Origin: Lycorma delicatula
Taxonomy: Eukaryota > Arthropoda > Insecta > Hemiptera > Fulgoridae
Length of the DNA stretch: 64,000 nucleotides
NCBI RefSeq assembly: GCF_047948215.1
Contig: NC_134455.1
Coordinates: 323,694,147 to 323,758,146, forward strand
Reading direction: 5' to 3'
The notes under the pieces were generated by a model. It was given only the letters and a program-made list of their open reading frames with translations, was not told the DNA's origin and searched no databases. Shown in pieces: positions 1 through 12,859 of the stretch. The translations under genes were made by a program, and so were the position numbers. Positions within the stretch are counted from its first letter, which is position 1. Every line of letters begins with the position of its first letter.

Positions 1-3000
1 TAGAATAATGTCTGTCTTTATCAATATCGTTTGGGCGGGAAAAAATAGTACAATCGGGTATTGTTCAGTCCATTTTTCTTCTTACGGTTTTTGTTTTTGG
101 ATTGCTACTTCTTTTGCGATTTTGAACGACATAACAAACTAACATATCAAAATAAAAATATCTATTCTCTTAATCTAATTTTAATGTATCAAAGGCTTTT
201 TTATCGTGAAAGAAAAGTTACAATGATCTTTTTTAATTTAAATTATTTAATCCTCGTTAAATATATTTTCCTGATAACTTAAACGTACATATTTAAACAA
301 AAGTAGTAGTTTTATGGACTTTTTGAAGATATTTTTCATCATCATTAGTAAAACACTGTTAGCCTGATTTAACTCTCATATTCACGTTATAAGGTAAAAA
401 TTCAAGAAAATTAGAAAACTGAAAAGCAGAGAATTAAAAAAAGATAATACAAATTTCTCTATTTCATAATATTAACTCACGCTCGGTGGCATTTCTCTAC
501 ATTCCTTTTTCAATTCTATCAAGACGCAGGTTCTCAGTTTTGCGTTTCTCGCAAGCGTCTTTTTACATACCGATAAAATTTTCTGAACCCATCAATATTC
601 TAAATAAAAATAAAGATAAAAAGATTTAAATAAAAACAAGGATTTTTTGAATCGGTTTTTTTTAACTTTATCGCGAAATTATTTATAAAAACTGATTCTG
701 TCTAAAATATTAAATATATCAATATAAAAATCTAATATTTTCACAGTAATCTTTTGCATGCAGAATGAATACATTTTTAACTGAAGTAGAATTAAAGAGA
801 AAAAACTTCTCGACTTTTGCCTTCAGCTAGGACTACGTAATATTACAAAAATTGTTTAGTAGATTGTATACGAATTTAGCTTTTAAATTTAAGGTAAGCT
901 TTTTAGCTTTTAACTGTTAGGAAAGCTGTATAGGAGGAAAACCTAAAACAACAAATTTTAGTTAAAAGCTAAAATTTATTAATCGGTACCATAAACTAAG
1001 GAAAATTATTATTTTTTTTATGAAGCCATATTTTATTTGTAAGCTAATTATTAATTTGTAAAGAAACAGAAATTAACGTAATAATTGAATTCAGATAGAC
1101 TACTTTAAAATGATGTAACAGTGAGAACACGCCGTTAAAAAGTAAAAGTAATTTGAATACAACGAGAGTGTCATTCTTATTTTGGCAGTATCATTTACTT
1201 CTCAGGATTAGCTGCCAGAGAACTCTACTATGTATGTTTTTAATTAATCGGCCCCAAATTTATCTGCAGAAATATTTGTAATACGCACATCAAAACTAGG
1301 TCAAATAGCCTAAAAAAAATCTTATATTCATTAATTATTATCAGGGTCAACTATAATTGTATTAATAATATCTTGTTTATTTTTTATCACTTGTACAGAG
1401 GCCCAATTTAAACAGAGTAGATTAGAAAACTTTCTCATTCGACATACGTATCGGAACAGTGATACTAAAGATTATGTTGACTGGATGTAGTTAAGATATT
1501 TTGACTATGATCAAAAAGGGGGAATTTTTAGTTATGAATGGAGGTTAATAAGGAAATCATATTCGAATGTTGAGGCCAAAAACTAAGTACAGAAGGGAAA
1601 CAATGCAGAGGAAATGCAACAAGCACAGCTTTTTACTGAAAACGTATGTATTCATAGGGTTTGAACTGCCATAAAAAAAATATTGGGTATGTACTTTATT
1701 ATTATTCGTTATTTTGGTTACACTGCAAATTTCATTAGCGAACAGTAATATAGTCACAAACATAAATTTAAACGTTACTTAATTAACAGCTGATGATTCA
1801 GTTTTATATCTATCTCTTTCCTAATACAACGTAAAAAACAACTTATAGTTGTGTGGTGACGACATATGAAACGACGGTATGGAGCAGCCGTCTCCACTCA
1901 GTAGTCGGGGAGATTTTCTGTAAATATTATGAAGTGAAAAAATCCTTACAAATTATTAAAAATTAATGCGAGTTCACATTGTCAAACTGATATTTTTCAA
2001 AACTGAACCGGTATAAACTCTTTCGAGATAAACGTAATGAAATTTTAATTATAGAGAAGCGTTCTACTTTTGTCAAAACGAAAGGTTCTACGATAATAAT
2101 TTGATCAGCAATTATACATTTATGTTATTAGCTCTTTTATTTTTTTTCAAGAGCTTTCTTTTTTGTATATTTCTAAATAATTACCCTGCAGTTTTACTGA
2201 ATACTACTTTTTTCATCGAACAGAAAGCTTGATGGAAAAGCTCGACAGCTTTTGATAGCTTGTGAACGGATCTAAATAATGAAATATGAAAAATATGTCA
2301 TAAGAAAAAAATTATTTAAATTGCAGATAAGCGTTGATGGATTTGAGTGGTGGAGTACGTTATTTAATTAATATCATTGTTCTTTTTCAAAAAATAGCCT
2401 ATTGCTGGTTCATGTATTTTAGTACTTTGTATTTTAAGAATATAAGCGCCGGTTCATTAGCAGAAAAAGCCGTTTAGGAGTTGGCAGCGGTTATAAAATG
2501 CATTTAAAACTTCACCGACAAAGAATTTATCGTATTTGTATTATTGTTACCTGCCGATGCTCGATATCTACTAAAATATTCTAATTTTTAAACTAGATCG
2601 TTTTAGCTGATTTTTTATTAAATGTATTTAAATGTTCACTAGTAAATAGAAACACGCGTCGGATTTAACATTTTTTCAGACAAAAAATTTTACTCAATTT
2701 TATTTACTGTTACTTTTATACGCTTAGCTCCTCAGATTAATTAAAATGTGGTATCAATTCTTCAGTGTAAATTAATGAAATGAATTTATGAGCCGTAATA
2801 AAAAAAAAAAAAAAAAAAAAAAAAAACTAATAGTTTTAAGTAGCATTAGATCGTGCGATACGACAATTACGTAACTTTTAACTACATTATTTTGACGTTT
2901 TCTTGGCGAGTGAAAAAATATCTCTTAAGATGAAGAAGTTTTTCGCATTCACGTGTAGTTGCTCGGTTGATACGTAACGCTACGCTTGTTAACAATAAAG

Positions 3001-4489
3001 TTTGCTTTAGTCATGGCCATAGAAGTCCTTGGAAATTTACTCGGTACTGACATATCTATTTTATTCATTGTTTTATTTATTACCAAATCTTATGAAATAT
3101 TGACAAATGAAAAATTAAAAAAAAAAAAAAAATTTAACGTCGAGTATCGTTAACTAAGCGGGTCAATAAAATAATAAATCCGATAAAAGCGATTTACCTT
3201 GTTGATGTCTACATATAATATTAACATAATTATGACTAAAACACATGTTGATGTCTAGTAAACGGCAGAAAATATTTTTCTCGGTGATTTATATTAAAAC
3301 ATGGCATGTTTCACGATTTCAAAATACCAAGAAAATGTAAACATTCATAACGCATGAAAATTTTGGATTTCTTGATTTATGATATAGACTACACACTTTG
3401 TTTGATAAGATAGCGGCCATTAAAAACTGCATTATTTAACTTATTTACTGAAAATAAGAGAAGACAACAGTTTATTTTTAAACTGTTTTGCTTTTATTTT
3501 TATTTTTTACTGTGTGCTGCTGCTATCCACACTATTTTAAAATAAAATCAAAATTATCTAACCTTAAGGAGGAGAAATGAAAAATGCAAGAAAATCGTAA
3601 AAGTTTAGAATTATAAAGAAGAATACGATAAAGGAAATGCAAACGAAAAGAAATAAAAAAATAAACACTTTGTTTTCAAATATAACTTCAATAATATTGG
3701 TTAAACCAGCTTTTAAGTGTTGCAGATTGCGCTATTTCTCATTGCGTGCTGTTTAATCGTCTTTAGAAGAATAAGAAATATTTTTAACGGGGTATTTCTT
3801 TTTTTTAATACAAAACAACAAGCTTATGAAGGGTAATTTCTGGATAAACTAAAAGTGATTTACTGACTGATTTAAGAGGACACCTAAAATCAATCATCCA
3901 AAATTTCTTTCTTTTTGTATTAACTCAAATACCAAACCCTGTTCGAACATAGCACATGTATTTGTATTGCAATGTAATAGAGGACGTAATATAGTTTGGA
4001 GCATCGTTAATTGATTATCAATGAATCCAATCAAATTCATTTATCCGCCCACTTTATTTACTATTTTCTATCCCTAATAAAAAAAAAAATAGAAATCATT
4101 CTATATGAAAATATCTTAAGCAAAAAGTGTACTTTTTAACAGAATTAACCAATATCTTCTATTATGTGATGCGATTAAATAGCATGGAACATAAATTAGA
4201 CGATCCATTTTACTTTTTGTAGAATCATTCATCCGTAAGACTAAGCCAGACGCAAAGCAAAACAGAAGAAATATTTACGGTTCAAAGTTCTATTCGTAAA
4301 AATTCATAATTTATACCTGTTACAAATATAGCAACATGGGTGAAATATCTGTATCCAGTACAAAGCGATGCGCGTACTCACGCAATATCAATATCATAGT
4401 CATATTGTTCGGGAAGTTGTTTTCAAACGGATTTGTGTACTACTAGTAGTGGATACCGACTTTTTATTTAAAAAAAAATTTTTATATTT
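1..4489. other. AT-rich non-coding stretch with normal CpG
   Basis: No ORF here has a recognisable motif or protein-like composition; the longest are about 70 codons and rich in Phe, Leu, Ile, Tyr and Lys, as expected from AT-rich DNA. A 27-base A run lies at 2800-2826 and a shorter one near 3118-3131, either of which could be an old retroelement tail. CpG dinucleotides occur at ordinary frequency. I see no repeat with clear ends. Confidence 0.6.
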
Positions 4490-4715
4490 TTCTGTTTAGC
4501 CCTCGAAATCACCGTAAGGTACTACTTCAGAGGATGAATGAGGATGATATGCATGAATGTAAATTAAATGTAGCTTGTACAGTCCCAGGTCAACCGTTCC
4601 TAAAATGTGTGGTTAATTGAAACCTAACCATCAACCACCAAATAACACCGGTATCCACGATCTAGTATTCAGATCCGTATAAAAGTTTAAACCTTTACTA
4701 GGATTTGAACTTTGG
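4490..4715 (-). repeat. SINE copy A, body only, tRNA-like head lost
   Basis: This segment shares its body with the copies at 24,801 and 55,124. Shared blocks include the 'ctgtttagcc' end (4492-4501), 'ttcagaggatgaatgagga' (about 4527), 'gtggttaattgaaacc' (about 4610) and 'gatctagtattca' (about 4660), followed by 'tactaggatttgaac' at the box-B end. The tRNA-like head with box A, present in the other copies, is missing, so this is a truncated and older copy. Orientation is taken from the complete copies, whose head reads on the minus strand. Confidence 0.8.
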
Positions 4716-6880
4716 TGGTTAGAGTTTGATTAACCACAGCAATGGTCGGCCTGAGTCTGTACAAGATTACACCTCATTTACATGTCATAATATCAGGTCG
4801 TGAGGGGTTGCTTATTGTTCACTAGTTAAACAGATTGCAAGTACACATTAAGAAAAATAATAAATATATTATTCAAATGAGATTTTCATTAAAAAGTAAT
4901 TTTTACTTTCTCCATTATGTGCCATGCGTAAGATCGTAAATTTATTACGTTAGTTAAGTAACAATATTTTTGCGTGTTTTGTGTGTGTGCATGTGCGAGC
5001 GCTCGCTCACTAAACAGGCAATAAATTTCCTTAAAATTCAATAAATTTCTACTTGATCTATTTATTTGTATCCATTGAGATATATACTTATAAAAAAAGT
5101 TTGTAATCTTTTGAATATGTAAATACGCTAATATTTGTCAAAAAAGAGATACATGTATTAATTAAAATAATGCTAATAAATAATTATGTTGTGTATTCAC
5201 GTGATGAGATAAAATTATTTTTTTATAAGTTATGCATCTGCGTTTTTCTGGATATATTCCAGTTTCTTCGACGAGTAGATTGAAGCACAATCTAAGATTG
5301 TTAAATAGTAATGTATTCTGGGAATGGATCTCGAGCCAAAAATCTGGGGGCGCATCTGTTTTAAAGAAGATTGTGTCTAACTTCACGTCTTTTTAGTTTA
5401 GTAAATAATTAAATTATTTCTAACGTAACAATAGTTGCCAGTAAGTTATGTAAGAAATTTAGATCGGTTTAGAATAATATTCTAACGTTTCATCTAAATT
5501 CGTAGCGAAATGCATGACGCACTTTTTTTACTGATGCTGAAAGCAAATACTAGAGGAGCTCACTTTCTCTTACTCCTTTTGAGTAAATAATTGTACGTCT
5601 AATATATCTTCCTTCAACATATGCATATGCATGCGAATGTGCGTGTGGAAGCGCGTATATTTTGTATGAGTAGAATTTCCTTTCTTTATTTAACTGGAAA
5701 ATCAAATAAATAATTTATTTTAAACAGGGTATTTGTATCTCAAATATTTTTGAGGAAATATTGTCATATGCCAATAACCCGCGCTTTGGTAATGCCTCGA
5801 GTAGCAAAGACTTGCAATATTGAAATGGTTTTTTGGTTCTCTTTTAAGCGTAGTCTGTGAAAAAAAAATTGTGATTTTTTATATTAAGAAAAACATGGAG
5901 TTGTAGATTACATTTTCATTGGCACAGTTAGTTTCTATTCGAAACAATATTTCAACATCAGTGCATTTTAAAAAAAAAAAATCAAGACAAAATTTTGGCC
6001 GGGAGCCACTCACTCACTGCTCTACAGCATATTTCGGAATAACTCTTGTTTTCCGGTTATTTAAGAATTCCTCACCGAGGTAAAATATATTATTATTTTC
6101 CAAGCTAGTATTAACAAGATAAAACTAAAGAAAAGAAAAATTTGCAGCAGAATGAAAAAAAGAACATTATGATGAGAGCGAACTCATTTAAGGAAATTAA
6201 AGATAGGGTATAAAGAGAATAATAAGTCGAGCTGTAGAATTATCTTTAGACTAAACAATTTTCTAAAAACAGAAAGTTGTAATGTAAATTAATTCCGTAA
6301 AACCAGTCAGATTAATAACTTTTATTCAAAACCAGCCATTTTATGAATCCGAAACATAGATTATTCATTTCATCTGACCTTTTTGAAGATCTTAAGAAAT
6401 GTATATTCATTAAAGTACAACAAATCCGCATAGTTTAACTACAATTACAGATATCAATAATAAACAAATTTCCTTATTACATGGTATACTTAAAAAAAAT
6501 AAAAAATAAAAACGTGACATATAAAAAGCACTGAAGTAGAGTTAGAAAAATAAAAAGGACTAACGAAAAATTACAGTGAAAATTCTGGAAAATATATTTC
6601 ACTTATAAAGTTGACAGTTACTAAGATATAAACAAATATCAACATTTTTTGCATCGAGAAACCTTATTAGAGGAGACAGGGGCATTTATTTATTTTAAGA
6701 AAATGTAATGATATGCTTGATGCAAAGTAGGGTTAGAAAATTACACAATTATTATTATCAATTGGCAGTTTTGTTGTAGTGTTTTTTTGCAAAAGGTTCT
6801 GCGAAAATGTAAAATAAAATAAACTTGAAAAACCAAACTAAAATTTAAAAATATTAATTGAATTCTCATTTAAATTTCGT
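4716..6880. other. AT-rich non-coding stretch before a CpG boundary
   Basis: No coding region is recognisable. A perfect 12-bp palindrome lies at 4995-5006 after a (GT)n run, and 5617-5650 holds alternating purine-pyrimidine sequence rich in ATGC. CpG is normal: about 14 sites can be counted between 6000 and 6880. It then drops to zero for roughly 950 bases. Confidence 0.55.
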
Positions 6881-7687
6881 TTTTTTCAAGTTAATTGTTA
6901 AAGTCAAAAAATTAAATTAAGGTATTAGTATAGTTCTGCTGCAACTTCAAAAAAGAGAAGTTATTGAATTTGCAAATTTTCTTTTTAATTTTGGCACTTT
7001 TTAAGTTTAGAAATGAATATATAAAATCTATGTGTTTAGAAGTTAAAAATTTTAAGTCCATTAGAAGCTATGTTCTTAATTTGCAAACACCAGAAAAACA
7101 GGGCTTTGAGGTTCTACAAAAGAATTGGTTGATTAATGAGGTGACTGATGTAGATTACAAAATGCTAGTCTTGTACACCACAAAACATCTGTGTTTGCTT
7201 TAACATCAATGAATATGTTAACAAATAAAATTATGATTTTTAAATTGAAATTTAATAAATATTGGATATTTCTTTAGTTATATAAAACTTTATGATTAAT
7301 TTTCATTAAATAATCATTTTTGAAATGGAGAAATATCTTTAGGATGTTGTGAAAAGCAAAAATTTGGTATTAGACTAGATGTTTCTATTCATTCAGAAAA
7401 TCAGTGTAACAAATATTTGTGTATGTTATTTGTTTGTGTGATTTAAGATTAGTTTTGTTTTTATGATTTATGAGTTTTGTCTTTATTATTTATGATGTGT
7501 CAATGTTATAGTAGCAGTCTATTCTGTACCTAAGGAGAAGTTTTCTTACATACTACAATATTTTATTTTCTTTCCTAATGTCCATGCAAGTAGAACTGTT
7601 TGGTGTATTTTCTTCAGAGGCATTTTGATAGTTAGGTGGATTTATTCTTTATTTGTTCTAAAAATGATTTTACATCTACTTTTTCAG

Positions 7688-7740
7688 TTTGATAGTACTA
7701 GTAAAATTCATGGTGGATCACCTGCTACTACTATTCATAG
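7688..7740 (+). CDS. candidate 53-nt internal exon, unrecognised
   Basis: A pyrimidine-rich acceptor (catctactttttcag) ends at 7687, and a good donor (AG|GTAATT) starts at 7741. The 53 bases between are open in frame 1 as FDSTSKIHGGSPATTIH plus two bases. That composition (Gly, Ser, Pro, Thr) is unlike the surrounding AT-rich noise, and the frame stops just after the donor. It sits in the CpG-poor domain, where a transcribed gene might be expected. I found no compatible neighbouring exon, so this rests on splice-site quality and composition only. It could be chance or part of an unrecognised repeat. Confidence 0.25.
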
Positions 7741-8049
7741 GTAATTTTTGGTATAAACAAATTTCAGCAAAGACTGATAGAATTCCAAAGGAATTTTGAT
7801 TAAAAAATTTGAATAGATGAAAAAAAATCCTTTTGGCACGCCAGAAGGCAGAGATAGATTTCATCAGTGCTAAGTAGAGGATAACAAAGATTTCCATCTT
7901 GAAGTTACTCAATATGACAATGGTTGCATGTGAAAAAAAGTTTCACATGTTTAGCATATGACAAGCCCCATATTCTTACAATTCTGGCAACATTTTGGTC
8001 ATCCCTTGCCATAAGGGTTGGTAATATCAAAAATTGTTTCAGACAAAAG

Positions 8050-8520
8050 TTTTAGGTAATGTTTAGAGGATTAACAACCACGACGACAGATTCGATACGG
8101 TGTCTGTTGAGGGAGGTATAATTTTTTTTTTTGTCTTCAAAACCCCATTTTTTCCACTCCCTGGGCCAATGGTTGGTGATACCAAAAGATTTTACTTAGA
8201 TAAGTTTACGGTCCTTATCCAGAGAATAGTAAGAACTTTAAACGAATATTTTACTTAAGAAAATTATAGCAATATTTTGTTTTTGCGAAAAAGCCCCCAT
8301 TAATTCCCCCATGGTCCGATTTTGCCCTTTAACGAACTCGACTGAGATTTTGGGTGGTTAAATTTTATGTTTAAATTTGAAAGTGATTGGCAAAAAATTA
8401 CGCCAGTTATTGTGTCCACAAGAAAGTGACATATATATATAAAATTTTGAACTGACTGTGGTTTTGGGGTCTGGGGGATGTGAAACGCAAAGATATGTCA
8501 AAATTTTCTGGAAGTTGAAA
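8050..8520. repeat. probable interspersed repeat, unclassified
   Basis: This segment stands out because it is rich in CpG (for example 8087-8110 and 8320-8350) inside an otherwise CpG-empty domain. It has a distinctive text of C-runs (gcccccattaattcccccatgg) and the phrase 'ttacgccagttattgtgtccacaagaaagtgac' ending in a short (AT)n. It looks like a younger insertion into old CpG-depleted DNA. I see no transposase, RT motif or clear terminal repeats, so the class and exact ends are unknown. Confidence 0.45.
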
Positions 8521-9930
8521 CATGGTACCCATTACAATAGGTAGCTTTGTTATGAAATCTACCTAAAATTCTGGATGAACATAAAAATTCAAAAACAGTT
8601 TTTACTAGTAAAGAATCACAAATAACAGTTAAAGGTTGCAACAGACCTTTAACAGAAAACATGAAAACAGGTAATATAAAAAGAGCCATCATTAATAGTG
8701 TACATTGAAATAAATATTTTACTTAAGAAAACTGTATATATTCCATAAACTATACATATTAAGCAGAATAATTAAAAAGCTAAATGAAAGTAGAAGTGCA
8801 CCAGAACAGACTACTAAAATCAGTAGTGATGTGGATAAAAACTAAACTAATAATAAAATTATTATTTCTGAATTCAAAAATAAATAAAATAAATATTCAA
8901 ATAATCTGTCAATGAAATTGATAGCTAATTCTGCACATACTTTATATATACATATTCTGTATAAACGACTAGTTTAAAACTATTAGTTTTAAACATAAAT
9001 TATACATTAATTATATCAAAGATTATTAGATGACATGAGAAACATATATGGTAATTTATGTGAGCCCAGATCATATATCACCAACCTTTCCTCTACATTA
9101 ACTTCTTCCAGTTGTCTTTGGTGATACCATAATTATACATGAGAAATAAAAGGATTTAGCTGGAAAGAAAGAGGATTTTACTCTATAACTCTTAGGCACC
9201 TAACTGTATTACTTAACAGCACTGCAACAATCTTGAATAAACCTGGCACAACACTAAACTGACACAAAAATGTTTTTGTTTGTTGTTTTTTTCTGTTCTT
9301 CTGGGAGTAGGTTATTTAATTCCTACACTCGCATACTATTTCCTTATATCTCTTCTTTTTACATTCTTCCTAGCTGAAATTTGTGGGTTTTGGTTAGAGA
9401 TTTGTTGGATCTGTGTTAAGGATGTGGAATCTGTACAGTTAATGCATCAGTGGTGCTTGTTGTTGGAGCTATATATAGGGAATACTGTTTCCTACCCAGT
9501 AACTGTACAAAAACCTTATCTATGGGTGCTTATTTAGTAAAACTGAACTTCCTTATAAATAAATATATCAACTACCATTATCAATAATGTTTGTATAATT
9601 TCTTTGTGATCACTGAATTTAATATTCAGTGGTAATAATAATACAGAAATAAAGTGTTTTTCATTTTTTATGTAATAGCAGATAATGGCAGAAACTGTTT
9701 TCAGGTAAAATTTTTGAAGATAGTTAAAGACAACTTGTGAAAAGGATGTAAGCTAAATTGCTTGTTTGTAAGCAATGAAGTAAATTCACTGTTTATATAA
9801 GGTGTATAAGGTGTATCATTGTTGTAAGAATTTAATTATTATTTTAAGTATAATGATAGCAGCTATTAACACTAATGTTTACATTAATATTAACATAAAA
9901 TCTTTAATACTAAATTATCAACCCACTAAA
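8521..9930. other. CpG-empty non-coding stretch
   Basis: Nothing here is recognisable as a gene. An 85-codon frame at 9280-9537 (+) is hydrophobic and low in complexity and has no supporting features. The stretch contains almost no CpG (one site in 9001-9900). Confidence 0.5.
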
Positions 9931-9981
9931 TGACATCATCATCGGTGATGTCATGATTTTACAGCCCTCCAAGGAGGGCTG
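9931..9981. repeat. two adjacent perfect hairpins
   Basis: The first inverted repeat has 8-bp arms, TGACATCA (9931-9938) and TGATGTCA (9946-9953). The second has 9-bp arms, CAGCCCTCC (9962-9970) and GGAGGGCTG (9973-9981), with a 2-base loop. They lie at the 3' side of the minus-strand LINE that starts just downstream in coordinates, so they may belong to its 3' untranslated end. Confidence 0.6.
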
Positions 9982-11620
9982 AAAGAGAAGCTTATGACTC
10001 CTTCTGTTTGTACACTTAAGGTGTCATCTAAGGGAATTCTGCTATAAAATGCTGGGTGTGAAATTGAACAATTGACACTGAAGGCAAAAGAACTGTAGTT
10101 GGAAGCAGTAAGCAAGTCATTATATATGTTGAGTACACAGTTCATTCCTGTATAAATTAGACACATATAGTGACTGTTCAACCAAGTAGATGTGCTTTGT
10201 ACTTCGCTGCATTTTTTTTGTGTTATCAGCTTTTGTGTTATTGCCCGGGTCAAAAATAAAAAAAAAGGCTTTTTCTCAGATATTAAAATATAGATAAAAT
10301 AAGGTTAAAACTAAGATAATATTTACATTAAAAATAAAAGAAACGTAACCATTAGGATAAAATATGTAACACAACTAACAAAATAAAATCAAAATTTATG
10401 GTTGATTTAATTAAATCTTATAAAGTATACTGATTCTTCTTAGAAGTAACAATACCAAGTCTATTACATTCTTATAATTTCCTAGCATGCTATGAATGTC
10501 CCTCGGTAATTTAAATTTACAACATAAGGCTGCATAACATATGCACTCCACAAGGATGTGGAGCATAATCAAGCAACGGTCGCATGAAATGGACAGTGGT
10601 GCTTTTCAGCTGACATCAGGTATCTGTGAGTAGCTCTGGTATGTCCTAATTGCAACTGGCACAAGACCACTTCCTCTCAGTAAATTTTTCTGCATGAAGA
10701 ATCCCATGGCAACACTGACTCCTTGATGTGACAAAGTTTATTATCCACTGTAACAGTCCAGTCACCACATCTTCTTCAGAGTACGTTAATGTAATTAGTA
10801 AAATTGGTAGCAGTAACTCAAGTGGTGAAAGATGGTTGGTAAAAGACAGTTGCACCCTTAGCAGTGAAATTTGCATGTTTGTTACCCAGGATTCTCAAAT
10901 GGCTAAAAACTCAGCAGAAATTCACTTGTGTGTTGTGATGATTCAAATCTCCATGAAGTTACAATACCATTGCTCTATGAAGTTCCAGCAAGCTTTTTTT
11001 CATGTGCTTCCAAAATGTGAATGAGCAATCCAATTTAATAGTAAGATGGTTGGGGCGACTTACCTGAACTGCCTATTGATAAAATATTACTAAAACAGTT
11101 AATTATGACTCAAATGGTAAGATGATGTGGTCACCTTCTTAGGGTTCAGCCAAAGACCTCCAGCATCACAGGTAGTATCTAAATAAACCAATATCAGGAT
11201 ATAAATTGTCTAATTTCTTGGATGGGATTGATTGGTACTGGACAAGGCATAGTTGGTCATCAGCATACTTAAATTTGTGACCGAGAATAGATGGAATGTC
11301 AGACAGATCTTGAGGTATATCTTATATAGAACCTTGGTTCTGCTTACATCATTCTGCAGGTGCAACCTAAAAAGCTCTGTTTTGACAATATACCATGAAA
11401 ACAATTTGAGAAGGTATGAACACCTGAAAATCCTTCCTGTCTTCAACAGGAGGCTAGAATTTCAGAAAAGCAGAGGGCAATTCATAAACTGATATTTGCA
11501 TGCTATCCTAAGAACCTCCTTTTGTTATGAGTAGGCTTTTGGGAGAACTGGTTCATCCAAGACGTGAAATCATTCCAGAAGCAGGGGTGCATTACAATAA
11601 CATTCTTTAACATAACTTAG
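9955..11620 (-). mobile_element. LINE remnant with RT and RNase H segments
   Basis: This is a decayed non-LTR retrotransposon read right to left. Near 11,256-11,267 the minus strand encodes YADD, the RT catalytic box, inside LGHKFKYADDQLCLVQYQ. Near 10,850-10,900 it encodes LGNKHANFTAKGAT, like the last motif of a LINE RNase H domain. Near 10,580-10,660 it encodes GHTRATHRYLMSAE, like the conserved segment that follows RNase H in I/Jockey-type elements. Several frameshifts and stops separate these blocks. The 100-codon minus frame at 9951-10,253 lies past the RNase H region and is probably a chance frame in the 3' end. No 5' half or endonuclease is seen. The I/Jockey assignment is inferred from the RT-RNase H order. 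Confidence 0.75.
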
Positions 11621-11827
11621 AAGTTATATGAAGAAAGCTTGTCAGAAATAATCTTTTTTGTAAACCTAAATGACTGCATAGTTTTATTTGCACTGAAGTA
11701 TAATGGGTCATGTATTGCAAATAACATATAACATGTCATTTAGATGATAATGAAATTTCTATCTAAAATAAATTGTAACATACATTTAAATGTATATATA
11801 TTTAGTTTGTCTTAACACAAATATATA

Positions 11828-11867
11828 AGCTGCATCAAACCAGTCATTTGATTGGTTTGATGCAGCT
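11828..11867. repeat. perfect 15-bp inverted repeat, 10-base loop
   Basis: The arms are AGCTGCATCAAACCA (11,828-11,842) and TGGTTTGATGCAGCT (11,853-11,867). The right arm overlaps the end of the minus-strand LINE fragment that begins here, so the palindrome sits exactly at a LINE terminus. It may be a terminal stem-loop or the junction of two head-to-head copies. Confidence 0.7.
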
Positions 11868-12500
11868 CTCCAAGATTTCCTATCTAGTGCCAGTCATTTC
11901 ATTTCAGTACACCCCTACATCCTACTTCCCTAAAAATTTGTTTTATATATTTCTAACGTTGCCTACCTGCACGATTTTTCCCATCTACCTGACCCTCCAA
12001 TTTCAAAAGCGACTATTCCAGGATGCCTTAAGATGTGGCCTATAAGTCTCTGTCTTCTTTTAGCTATATTTTTCCAAATGCTTCTTTCATCATCAATTTG
12101 CCACAACACTTCTTCATTTGTCACTTTATCCACCCATCTAATTTTTAACATTCTCCTATAGCACCACTTTTCAAAAGCTTCTCTCTTTTCTTCTCAGGTA
12201 CACTGATCATCCAAGTTTCACTTCCATATAAAGCTACGCTCCAAACATATACTTCAAAAATGTTTTCCTGATGTTTAAATTAATTTTTGATGTAAGCAAG
12301 TTATATTTCTGACTGAAAGCTTGTTTCACCTGTGCAGTTTGGTATTTTATATCGCTCCTGCTTCTTCCATCTTTAGTAATTCAACTTCCCAAATAACAAA
12401 ATTCTTCTACCTCCATAGTCTTTACTCGTCCTACTTTTATATCCAGTGGTCCACTTTATTTCTTCTACATTTCATTACTTTCATATTTTTACTATCCTGA
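11848..12500 (-). mobile_element. 3' end of a LINE (C-terminal ORF2 region)
   Basis: On the minus strand, 11,963-12,151 and the bases above it encode FEKWCYRRMLKIRWVDKVTN, then EEVLWQIDDERSIWKNI and RQRLIGHILRHPGIV. This matches the conserved C-terminal segment after the RT domain in a very common insect LINE group (…WCYRRMLKISW…TNEEVL…GHILRH…). Further upstream, pieces such as KAWTWMISVPEKK-like text and YKIPNCTGET-like text continue the same coding direction with stops. Only the 3' end is present, which is the usual result of incomplete reverse transcription. The 3' boundary coincides with the inverted repeat at 11,828-11,867. Confidence 0.8.
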
Positions 12501-12859
12501 AACTTTTGATGGAAAAACGTTTTTAAAAAACTTTAGTAAAACATTTTTACTAAAACATTTGATGGAATTATATATTCACTTCAATCTTAAAAATAGGGAA
12601 ATCTCATCAGTTATGTTATTTTATTTTATTTTAAGTATTTTATTTTTGCATCATGTAGTGGTATAGCAAAAATCAAGCAAGATCTGTTATATCTTTTCTG
12701 AAAGAGCAACATTGACATTTGTATTACATACTAAGAAATAATGTTATACCATAAAAAATATCTCGTTAACCATTAAGCAGATTACAAAGGATTTTTCATA
12801 GATTTTTGAATCTAATTTTTAAAATTTGGTATAAGTCTCAAACATTCAGCTAATTCCTA

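Noticed and set aside
9682..9704. 23-nt micro-exon between an acceptor and CAG|GTAAAA
   Set aside because: Its phase gives an immediate stop when joined to the candidate exon at 7688-7740, and nothing else supports it.
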